Source: Streptomyces mutomycini (GTDB taxonomy: Bacteria > Actinomycetota > Actinomycetes > Streptomycetales > Streptomycetaceae). Taken from it: a DNA stretch of 32,394 bases. Below the pieces are notes generated by a model. The model was not told the origin of the DNA. It worked only from the letters and a program-made list of their open reading frames with translations, and did not search any database. Location of the stretch: contig NZ_MAPV01000001.1 of assembly GCF_001700505.1 (NCBI RefSeq), positions 1 through 32,394 on the forward strand. Direction: 5' to 3'. The position numbers and the translations under genes are program-made. Positions 24,952 to 32,394 of the stretch are shown here, piece after piece (within the stretch, counting starts at the first letter, position 1; every line of letters begins with the position of its first letter).

Positions 24952-25353
24952 ATGAGCACTTCGGAGACACCCTCATTTGTTCGGCTTCGCGTGGAGATGG
25001 TGCTGGAGATCAGCGACGCGGACGCCCTGACCGGAACGGCGCTGGAGAGCATCGCCGCCGACTTCACCGCATCCGGCCCCTCCGCCGACGAGTCCGCCGA
25101 GGAACGCACGCATGCCGAGGACGGGGTCAGGGAAGACGCAGCGGAAGCCCTCGCCTCGCTGATCGACCCGTTCGATCTGGTCAGCCAGGTGCCCGGCGTC
25201 GAGCTGGCCCAGGCCTCCTGGAGCAGCGAGACGATCGACTACGACCCCGACGCCGAGGACTGGACCGCCGGAGAGGACGGGGACGAGGCGTACTACGGGA
25301 TCGAGGACAATGACACGGACGACGAAGAAGGCGGCGGGAACACGGAACGCTGA
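24952..25353 (+). CDS. Acidic orphan protein of unknown function
   Basis: This encodes 133 residues, very acidic, especially the C-terminal half (Asp/Glu-rich, ending NDTDDEEGGGNTER). No signal peptide, membrane helix or cysteines. Two Trp residues sit in the C-terminal half (ASWSSET, DWTAGED). The N-terminal part (VRLRVEMVLEISDADALTGTAL) looks structured. I do not recognise a family. It precedes the transpeptidase lipoprotein in the same direction, with a 196-nt gap containing a small inverted repeat and a promoter, so co-transcription is not implied. Confidence 0.65.
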   Translation: MSTSETPSFVRLRVEMVLEISDADALTGTALESIAADFTASGPSADESAEERTHAEDGVREDAAEALASLIDPFDLVSQVPGVELAQASWSSETIDYDPDAEDWTAGEDGDEAYYGIEDNDTDDEEGGGNTER

Positions 25354-25423
25354 CGCCCGCGAGGCACTCCTTGAAGGTGGCGGGAACCGCCGCGGCACCG
25401 GGTGCGTCGATGAGTGGTGTTCC

Positions 25424-25444
25424 CCACATCTCCGGCGGATGTGG
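25424..25444. terminator. Small inverted repeat upstream of the transpeptidase gene
   Basis: A 7-bp stem CCACATC/GATGTGG with a 7-nt loop, which can be extended by GTT/AAC across a bulge. It may end the orphan gene's transcript or bind a regulator. Confidence 0.35.
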
Positions 25445-25477
25445 AACGGAAGACCCGGTCGCGGTGTTCTTGGAACA

Positions 25478-25506
25478 TTGACGGGGAATCGCCGTCGGGC
25501 GACCCT
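25478..25506 (+). promoter_or_regulatory. Putative promoter of the transpeptidase gene
   Basis: TTGACG (25478-25483), 17-nt spacer, GACCCT (25501-25506). The -35 is good; the -10 is weak. A GTTC/GAAC dyad (25467-25476 region) abuts the -35. Confidence 0.35.
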
Positions 25507-25549
25507 GTCCGGGGATCTTGGGGAATCGGCAACGATGGAGAAGCGTGTG

Positions 25550-26806
25550 ATGACGGACAGCAAGCGGCGCAAGGGCCTCATGGCCGCGTCCGCACTGCTC
25601 GGCGGCGTGCTGGTGCTTTCGGCGTGCAGCGACGACGGCGGCAGTGCACCCGGCGCGAGTGCCGACAGCTCGAAGACGTCACAGGCCCAGGTGGACGAGG
25701 CGGCCGCGAAGGACACCTCCGAAGCTCAGATAACGATCGCGCCGAAGAACGGGGCGACCAACGCGAGCATCAACAGCTCCGCGATGGTCACCGTCGCCAA
25801 GGGCAAGCTGACCGAGGTCACCATGACCACGGCGGAGGGCGACGCCGTCGAGGGCACCCTCGCGGCCGACGGTTCCAGCTGGAAGCCCAGCGGCCAGCTC
25901 GAGCGCTCGACGAAGTACAGGATCAGCGCCACGGCGGCCGACTCCAAGGACCGTGAGGCGCACGCCAACAGCTCCTTCACCACGGTCTCCCCCGAGAACA
26001 GCTTCATCGGGAACTTCACGCCCGAGGACGGTTCCACCGTCGGCGTCGGCATGCCGGTCTCGATCAACTTCAACAAGGCGATCACCAACAAGAAGGCCGT
26101 CCAGGACGGCATCGAGGTGACGTCGAGCAGCGGCCAGGAAGTCGTCGGCCACTGGTTCAACAACCAGCGCCTCGACCTGCGCCCCGAGGACTACTGGCAG
26201 GGCGGCTCCACCGTCACGCTGAAGCTGGCCCTGGACGGCGTCGAGGGCGCCGACGGCGTCGTCGGCGTGCAGCAGAAGACGGTCACCTTCAAGGTCGGCC
26301 GCAACCAGGTCTCGACCGTGGACGCCAAGGCGAAGACCATGACCGTCACCCGGGACGGCAAGACGGTCAAGACCATCCCGATCTCGGCCGGTTCCTCCGA
26401 GAACCCGACGTACAACGGCCAGATGGTGATCTCCGAGAAGTTCAAGGAGACCCGCATGGACGGTTCGACGGTCGGCTTCACGGACGACGACGGCAAGGGT
26501 GAGTACGACATCAAGGACGTGCCGCACGCCATGCGGCTGTCCACGTCGGGCACCTTCATCCACGGCAACTACTGGGGCGCCAAGTCGATCTTCGGCAGCG
26601 CGAACACCAGCCACGGGTGCATCGGCCTGTCCGACACGAAGGGCGCCGACGACCCGGATGTGGCCGGTGCCTGGTTCTACAACAACTCCATGATCGGCGA
26701 CGTGGTCATCGTCAAGAACTCCCCGGACAAGAGCATCGCCCCCGACAACGGTCTCAACGGCTGGAACATGAGCTGGTCGGAGTGGACGGCGGACACCGCC
26801 GCCTGA
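25550..26806 (+). CDS. L,D-transpeptidase lipoprotein with Ig-like domains
   Basis: This encodes 418 residues from the ATG at 25550. A lipoprotein signal with basic start (SKRRKG) and lipobox LSAC, Cys26 as the lipidated residue. After a linker come two Ig-like domains (about 60-145 and 150-248), then a YkuD L,D-transpeptidase domain (about 252-390) with His338 (TFIHGNYW), Ser354 and nucleophile Cys357 in SHGCIGL. It would form 3-3 peptidoglycan cross-links outside the membrane, the type prominent in actinobacteria. Upstream in-frame starts exist (ATG 25535, GTG 25547), so the N-terminus is uncertain by a few residues. A strong terminator follows. Confidence 0.92.
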   Translation: MTDSKRRKGLMAASALLGGVLVLSACSDDGGSAPGASADSSKTSQAQVDEAAAKDTSEAQITIAPKNGATNASINSSAMVTVAKGKLTEVTMTTAEGDAVEGTLAADGSSWKPSGQLERSTKYRISATAADSKDREAHANSSFTTVSPENSFIGNFTPEDGSTVGVGMPVSINFNKAITNKKAVQDGIEVTSSSGQEVVGHWFNNQRLDLRPEDYWQGGSTVTLKLALDGVEGADGVVGVQQKTVTFKVGRNQVSTVDAKAKTMTVTRDGKTVKTIPISAGSSENPTYNGQMVISEKFKETRMDGSTVGFTDDDGKGEYDIKDVPHAMRLSTSGTFIHGNYWGAKSIFGSANTSHGCIGLSDTKGADDPDVAGAWFYNNSMIGDVVIVKNSPDKSIAPDNGLNGWNMSWSEWTADTAA

Positions 26807-26833
26807 TCCCCCCTCACCGCGCTCTTTCCGTTC

Positions 26834-26877
26834 CGAAGGCGGCGGCACCCGGATTCCTCCGGGCGCCGCCGCCTTCG
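26834..26877. terminator. Terminator of the transpeptidase gene
   Basis: A 19-bp stem with one A/C mismatch (26834-26853 with 26858-26877) and a TTCC loop. Confidence 0.85.
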
Positions 26878-26898
26878 GCGTGAGCGCGCCGGCAGGGT

Positions 26899-26916
26899 TC
26901 TCATCCCGCTCTCATC
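26899..26916 (+). promoter_or_regulatory. Direct repeat, possible response-regulator box
   Basis: TCTCATC at 26899-26905 and again at 26910-26916, 11 nt apart, the spacing of OmpR/PhoB-type direct repeats, 32 nt before the -10-like TATCTT of the ABC permease gene. Confidence 0.35.
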
Positions 26917-26947
26917 GGAGACTTAACTCCCCATCACGCCCGCTCCA

Positions 26948-26953
26948 TATCTT
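26948..26953 (+). promoter_or_regulatory. -10 box of the ABC permease gene
   Basis: TATCTT 6 nt before the ATG at 26960; no Shine-Dalgarno sequence, leaderless pattern. Confidence 0.4.
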
Positions 26954-26959
26954 CGCGCC

Positions 26960-28411
26960 ATGTTCTTCACCTACCTCCGGCGCGAGCTGCGCCGCCGCAG
27001 AAAGGCGGCGCTCGTCGTCGCCTCCGGGCTCGCCCTCGGCATCGCGCTCGTCATCATCGTCACTTCGGTCTCCTCGGGCATGAGCAAGGCCCAGGACAAG
27101 GTCCTAGAATCGCTGTACGGCCTGGGCACGGACATGACGGTGACCAAGGCCGCAGCCGCCCAGGGCGCGGGCGGCACCCAGCGCCCCCGGTTCGAATTCG
27201 ACGCGAAGGAGGACGAGGACGCGACCCAGAGCACCGACCGGGTCATGGTCCAGGGCTTCCAGACGCTGGCCTCCAGCACCGTCGGCAAGGTCGGCGAGCA
27301 GGCCGGTGTCGCCGACGCCGTCGGCGGGCTGAGCCTGACGGTCATGAAGGTCGACGGCCAGTTCAAGCGCGGCGAGTTCAAGCAGGACGAGAGCGCCGGC
27401 CAGGGCGGACCCGGCGGCGGCCAGGGCGGCGGCGGGCAGCCGCAGGGTGAGGTCCAGGGCGGCGGAGCATCCTTCGACGTCAACTCCTTCACCGTGTACG
27501 GCACCGACGTCACCCAGCAGGACCTCGGCCCGCTGACCTCCTCCCAGATCACCAAGGGGCGTACGTTCAAGGCCACCGAGACCGACGCCGAGGTCGCGGT
27601 CGTCGACTCCGCCTACGCCAAGGAGAAGGAACTCGCGGTCGGCAGGACCGTCACCGTCTCCGGCACCGAGTACACGGTCGTGGGCGTCTCCACGGCGGAC
27701 AGCGGCGACGCCGCCGCCAACGTCTACATCCCGCTGAAGCAGGCGCAGACCGTCGCCGACTCCAAGGACAAGGTCACCACGGTCTACGTCAAGGCCGCCG
27801 GCTCCCAGCAGATCGACACCGTCAAGGCCGCCATCCAGAAGAACATCCCCGGTACGACGGTCACCACTTCCGCCGACCTCGCCGACACGGTGTCCGGTTC
27901 TCTCTCCACCGCCTCCGACCTGGCCGCAGGCGTCGGCAAGTGGCTCTCCGCCGCGGTCCTCGTCGCCGCGTTCCTCGTCGCGGGTCTGCTGACCTCCTCC
28001 GCGGTCAGCCGCCGTGTGCGGGAGTTCGGCACGCTCAAGGCCCTCGGCTGGAAGAGCGGGCGCGTCACCCGGCAGGTCATCGGCGAAGCGCTCGTCAACG
28101 GCCTGATGGGCGGTGTCCTCGGGATCGCCGCCGGCCTCGCCGGCGCGTACGTCGTGACCGCCATCAGCCCCACCCTCACCGCCCAGCTCGGCTCCACGGG
28201 CGGCGGCACGGGCGGCGGCCCGATGGGCGGCGGAGGCGGCCGCCAGACCGCGTCCAGGACCCTCGACATCGCCCTGACCGCACCGGTCTCCCTCAGCACG
28301 GTCCTCGGCGCCGTCGCCCTGGCCGTGGCGGGAGGGCTCATCGCGGGAGCCTTCGGCGGCTGGCGGGCCTCCCGGCTGCGGCCGGCCGACGCGCTGCGGC
28401 GCGTCGCGTAG
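26960..28411 (+). CDS. MacB/FtsX-type ABC transporter permease
   Basis: This encodes 483 residues. Four membrane helices: about 15-38, 326-349, 377-401 and 442-468, with a large extracytoplasmic domain (about 45-320) between the first and second, the layout of FtsX/MacB permeases. The conserved cytoplasmic stretch RVREFGTLKALGWKSGRV lies between helices 2 and 3. Two Gly-rich inserts stand out: about residues 147-170 in the large external domain, and about 411-428 (GGGTGGGPMGGGGG) between helices 3 and 4. It pairs with the ATPase gene 47 nt downstream. Such systems couple ATP hydrolysis to force on external proteins or small-molecule export; the substrate is unknown. Confidence 0.88.
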   Translation: MFFTYLRRELRRRRKAALVVASGLALGIALVIIVTSVSSGMSKAQDKVLESLYGLGTDMTVTKAAAAQGAGGTQRPRFEFDAKEDEDATQSTDRVMVQGFQTLASSTVGKVGEQAGVADAVGGLSLTVMKVDGQFKRGEFKQDESAGQGGPGGGQGGGGQPQGEVQGGGASFDVNSFTVYGTDVTQQDLGPLTSSQITKGRTFKATETDAEVAVVDSAYAKEKELAVGRTVTVSGTEYTVVGVSTADSGDAAANVYIPLKQAQTVADSKDKVTTVYVKAAGSQQIDTVKAAIQKNIPGTTVTTSADLADTVSGSLSTASDLAAGVGKWLSAAVLVAAFLVAGLLTSSAVSRRVREFGTLKALGWKSGRVTRQVIGEALVNGLMGGVLGIAAGLAGAYVVTAISPTLTAQLGSTGGGTGGGPMGGGGGRQTASRTLDIALTAPVSLSTVLGAVALAVAGGLIAGAFGGWRASRLRPADALRRVA

Positions 28412-28458
28412 CACCGCCCCCGCCCTCCCCATTCCGTACGTAACGCAGGAGTTCACAC

Positions 28459-29142
28459 GTGTACCAGCTCAAGGGCGTCACCAAGCGCTACATGCGCGGC
28501 AAGAACCCCGTCGACGCGCTCGCCGGTGTCGATCTGACCATCGAGGACGGCGGCAGGCTCGTCATCCAGGGGCCGACCGGCGGGGGCAAGTCCACGCTCC
28601 TGCAGATGCTCGGCGGGCTCGACCGGCCCACCGCCGGCACCATCGAGCTCGACGGTGTCGACCTGGCCAGGCTCCCCGAGTCCCGGCTCACCAAGGTCCG
28701 GGCCGAGTCCATCGGCTTCGTCTTCCAGAGCTTCAACCTGATCCCGACGCTCACCGCCCAGGAGAACGTCGAGACCGCGCTCGTCCCCCTCGGTCTGGGC
28801 GCGAGGAACCGCCGCGAACGCGCCGCCGAAGAACTGGAGTCGGTGGGCCTCGGCGACCGTCCCAACCATCTGCCGAGCGAGATGTCCGGCGGCCAGCAGC
28901 AGCGCGTCGCGATCGCCCGGGCGCTGGTGAAGCGGCCGAAGGTGCTGCTCGCCGACGAACCGACCGGCAACCTCGACGAGTCCATGCGCGACGAGATCAT
29001 GGACCTGCTCGACGGGCTGTGGAAGGAACACGGGCTGACCTTCGTGATGGTCACCCATGACAGCTCCCTCGCCCGCAAGGCGCCCCGGGTGGCGACCATC
29101 CGCAAGGGCAAGGTCACCGTGACGGAGAACGCGGCGGCCTGA
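28459..29142 (+). CDS. ABC transporter ATP-binding protein, MacB/LolD type
   Basis: This encodes 227 residues. Walker A GPTGGGKST (38-46), Q-loop Gln90 in GFVFQSFNL, signature MSGGQQQR (about 142-149), Walker B VLLADEPTGNLDE with Asp166 and Glu167, and the switch His200. All ATPase motifs intact. It energises the permease encoded just upstream. Gene order permease-ATPase is reversed relative to most MacB-type pairs. The start is GTG at 28459 with AGGAG about 6 nt upstream. A 14-bp terminator follows at 29155. Confidence 0.94.
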   Translation: MYQLKGVTKRYMRGKNPVDALAGVDLTIEDGGRLVIQGPTGGGKSTLLQMLGGLDRPTAGTIELDGVDLARLPESRLTKVRAESIGFVFQSFNLIPTLTAQENVETALVPLGLGARNRRERAAEELESVGLGDRPNHLPSEMSGGQQQRVAIARALVKRPKVLLADEPTGNLDESMRDEIMDLLDGLWKEHGLTFVMVTHDSSLARKAPRVATIRKGKVTVTENAAA

Positions 29143-29154
29143 TCCACGGCGGCA

Positions 29155-29193
29155 CGAACCTCACAGCCACCCTTCCTCCGGCTGTGAGGTTCG
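29155..29193. terminator. Terminator of the ABC transporter operon
   Basis: A perfect 14-bp stem (29155-29168 with 29180-29193) and 11-nt loop, 12 nt past the ATPase stop. The rest of the ~240-nt gap up to gdhA shows no clear feature to me beyond the gdhA ribosome binding site. Confidence 0.85.
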
Positions 29194-29286
29194 CCACCCG
29201 TACGGCTCCGCGACACCGGCGCACCGAGGCCGCTGCGCCCCGCAGCGCGCGGGTGGACGGGCCACAAGGGCCAGTCCCGGGGATGA

Positions 29287-30816
<1,530 letters not shown>

Positions 30817-30956
30817 CTCCGCCGTACCGCGCCGCGCGGCCCGGGGTGACGAGCCCCGGGCTGTGCGGAGCCGCCCCCTTGGCAACCGCCCTTCTGCCGA
30901 CAGCAGATACGCCCGGCGCGGAGAGCCTTTCCCTCCCGCGCCGGCCGGATCGTTCC

Positions 30957-30962
30957 TAGGCT
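30957..30962 (+). promoter_or_regulatory. -10 box of the ClgR-like gene
   Basis: TAGGCT 6 nt before the ATG at 30969; leaderless pattern. Confidence 0.45.
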
Positions 30963-30968
30963 CGGGCG

Positions 30969-31325
30969 ATGAGCAGCCACACGCCGAACCGCGCCCGCGT
31001 CATCCCTCTGCGCCCCGTTCCCGCCCCCAGGGAGCCTCTCTGGCGCGACATCGTCGGTGACGTCCTGCGCCGCGAGCGCGTCGCCCAGCAGCGGACGCTC
31101 AAGGACGTGGCCGAGGCCGCCCGGATCTCCGTGCCGTACCTCTCCGAGGTCGAGCGCGGCCGCAAGGAGGCGTCGTCCGAGGTGCTCGCTGCAGCGGCCC
31201 GGTCACTCGGACTCGGCCTGGGCGATGTGCTGTCCCTGGCCCAGCAGGAGCTCGCCCGCCACAGCGCGTCCTCCCGGCGGTCTCCGGTCCGGGCCTCGCT
31301 GGGCGAGGTGCGACTGGCAGCCTGA
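30969..31325 (+). CDS. ClgR-like XRE-family transcriptional regulator
   Basis: This encodes 118 residues. One helix-turn-helix domain (about 25-90): LWRDIVGDVLRRERVAQQRTLKDVAEAARISVPYLSEVERGRKE is split over helices with the recognition segment VPYLSEVERGRKEASSEVL. This closely resembles the ClgR/PopR regulators that activate clp protease genes in streptomycetes. The C-terminal ~25 residues are short and basic (RHSASSRRS) and end in LAA. ClgR proteins carry C-terminal residues that make them Clp-protease substrates, so the Leu-Ala-Ala end is suggestive. Whether this is ClgR itself or a paralogue is unknown. Confidence 0.85.
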   Translation: MSSHTPNRARVIPLRPVPAPREPLWRDIVGDVLRRERVAQQRTLKDVAEAARISVPYLSEVERGRKEASSEVLAAAARSLGLGLGDVLSLAQQELARHSASSRRSPVRASLGEVRLAA

Positions 31326-31717
31326 TCCTTCCGCGACCACCACCCGTTACCGTGATCGAGGGCGGCGCCGAGCCCGTTCCGCACCCGTCATCGCCCTCGT
31401 GACCGCCGTCGTGAGCCGGAGCCGCCTTCGCCATGATCGAGTGGCACAGCAGAGTCCATGCAGGACCCGACCCTCCCGAGCCTCTGCCCCGGCACGGTGC
31501 AGCAGCTGGACACCCCGCAGGCCGGGCGCGCGCATGATGCTCGGCAACGTCGTCTCCGCGATCCTCGGCGGGCTGATGGCCGGGTGCTGCGCCAGGTGTC
31601 GGCCCGGGTGCTGATCACCGCGGGGAAGCTGATCACGGCGGCCGCCCTTCTCCCCATGACGACGCCACCTCGGCCACCGACGAGAGCCGGCCGCCCCACA
31701 CGGCCGGCTCCGCCTGA
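31326..31717. other. Gene-free gap between the ClgR-like gene and msrA
   Basis: A 392-nt gap with no convincing gene. A short frame at about 31534-31614 has a hydrophobic start (MMLGNVVSAILGGLMAG) but no ribosome binding site and ends in Cys/Arg-rich sequence. Another frame contains a repeated 14-nt word (GCTGATCAC-GCGG at about 31610 and 31628). These could be relics of a small membrane gene. The msrA terminator lies at 31684-31710. Confidence 0.5.
31684..31710. terminator. Terminator of msrA
   Basis: A perfect 10-bp stem (31684-31693 with 31701-31710) and 7-nt loop, 7 nt past the msrA stop on the minus strand. Confidence 0.8.
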
Positions 31718-32394
31718 TCACTCCGAGACGGTCGGCGCAGGGGCGATCCCCGTCGGGCAGGCGCGGCCCCAGTTCGTCTCCGAGGGGGATTCCAGCGTGG
31801 CGCCCGTGCCGCCGATGCCGCAGTAGCCGTCGGGGTTCTTGTCCAGGTACTGCTGGTGGTACCCCTCGGCCGGCCAGAAGGTGCGGCCCTGGGCCGGGAG
31901 GATCTCCGTGGTGATCGTGCCGAGGCCGGCGCCCGTCAGCACCTGCTGGTACGCCTCGCGGGACGCCTCCGCGGCCTCCGCCTGCACGGGGGAGTGGGTG
32001 TAGAGCGCCGAGCGGTACTGCGTGCCCACGTCGTTGCCCTGGCGGAAGCCCTGGGTCGGGTTGTGGGACTCCCAGAAGAGCTTGAGCAGGTCGGCGTAGC
32101 TCACGACCGCCGGGTCGAAGACGACGCGGACCGCCTCCGTGTGGCCGGTCAGGCCCGAGCAGGTCTCGTCGTAGGACGGGTTCTCGGTGTAACCGCCCTG
32201 GTAGCCGACGAGCGTCGTCCAGACACCCTCCGTCTGCCAGAACTTGCGCTCGGCGCCCCAGAAACAGCCCAGCGCGAAGTCGGCGACCTCGAGGCCCTGC
32301 GGGTACGGGCCGGTCAGCGGGTTGCCGAGGACCGTGTGACGGGAGGGCACGGTGAATTCGGGAGTGGGGCGGCCGCGCAGGGCCTCCTCCGGGG
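31718..32394 (-). CDS. Peptide-methionine (S)-S-oxide reductase (MsrA), start outside the window
   Basis: Reduces S-methionine sulfoxide in proteins and free form, a cytoplasmic oxidative-damage repair enzyme. The catalytic Cys is in GCFWGAER (residue 29 from an internal GTG at 32350), followed by [12 protein letters not shown] and [12 protein letters not shown]. The frame stays open to the right edge and reads [15 protein letters not shown], which matches the usual N-terminal extension of actinobacterial MsrA, so the true start lies beyond 32394. The C-terminal GYCGIGGTG is followed by about 14 extra residues before the last Cys (RACPTG), where relatives have GVSCP-like endings. The recycling cysteine is thus displaced. 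Confidence 0.93.
   Translation of the reverse strand, partial: PEEALRGRPTPEFTVPSRHTVLGNPLTGPYPQGLEVADFALGCFWGAERKFWQTEGVWTTLVGYQGGYTENPSYDETCSGLTGHTEAVRVVFDPAVVSYADLLKLFWESHNPTQGFRQGNDVGTQYRSALYTHSPVQAEAAEASREAYQQVLTGAGLGTITTEILPAQGRTFWPAEGYHQQYLDKNPDGYCGIGGTGATLESPSETNWGRACPTGIAPAPTVSE

Noticed and set aside
31458..31826. A 122-codon plus-strand frame overlapping msrA
   Set aside because: Its second half is antisense to MsrA's C-terminus, its start has no ribosome binding site, and it shows no family resemblance.

Overview
This window reads as chromosomal core DNA from a Streptomyces or very close relative. GC content is about 70% or more and codon third positions are strongly GC-biased. 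Intrinsic terminators are GC hairpins without U-tracts, many start codons are GTG, and the gene set is typical of the genus: an AccA2/PccB/PccE acyl-CoA carboxylase with BirA, a small MmpB-like membrane protein, a Crp-pathway adenylate cyclase, a GAF-GGDEF protein and a LAXTG-type surface protein. I see no phage, plasmid, CRISPR, rRNA or tRNA. The only mobile-element-like item is a ~170 bp inverted-repeat element at 20553-20722.

Layout. 1-2429: a 5'-truncated MmyB-type regulator remnant behind a terminator, a uridine-kinase-like P-loop kinase, a small secreted protein, and a catalytically dead, half-length aldehyde dehydrogenase. 2422-8787: a deoxynucleoside salvage/catabolism block, with purine nucleoside phosphorylase, a phospho-sugar (probable phosphopentose) mutase, deoxyribose-phosphate aldolase (deoC) and aldehyde dehydrogenase, interrupted by a PH-like membrane gene pair. 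The deoC and phosphorylase promoters carry the same palindrome, CTACGCGCGTAG, which suggests one repressor. 8892-12810: a gamma-glutamylcyclotransferase-like protein, an LpdA-type flavoprotein, a DeoR-family regulator and a TetR-family regulator. 12904-19157: biotin carboxylase/BCCP (accA2), a membrane protein, Maf, an MmpB-like 42-residue protein, PccE, PccB and the biotin ligase that would modify AccA2. 19311-24468: adenylate cyclase, the inverted-repeat element, an enoyl-CoA hydratase, a GGDEF protein and histidine ammonia-lyase. 24523-32394: a sortase-anchored small protein, an acidic orphan, an L,D-transpeptidase lipoprotein, a MacB-like ABC permease/ATPase pair, NADP-glutamate dehydrogenase, a ClgR-like XRE regulator and MsrA, which runs off the right edge.

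How the genes work together. The deo block converts purine (deoxy)nucleosides to base plus (deoxy)ribose-1-P, then to the 5-phosphate, then to glyceraldehyde-3-P and acetaldehyde, and finally acetate. The carboxylase block holds catalytic, carboxyltransferase, epsilon and biotin-loading functions. A recurrent feature is a -10-like TAnnnT hexamer exactly 6 or 7 nt before the start codon at ten genes, which predicts leaderless mRNAs. The best hunt candidates are the shared deo operator, the split ALDH16-like enzyme, the inverted-repeat element abutting the enoyl-CoA hydratase gene, and the 42-residue membrane gene with its adjacent long palindrome.
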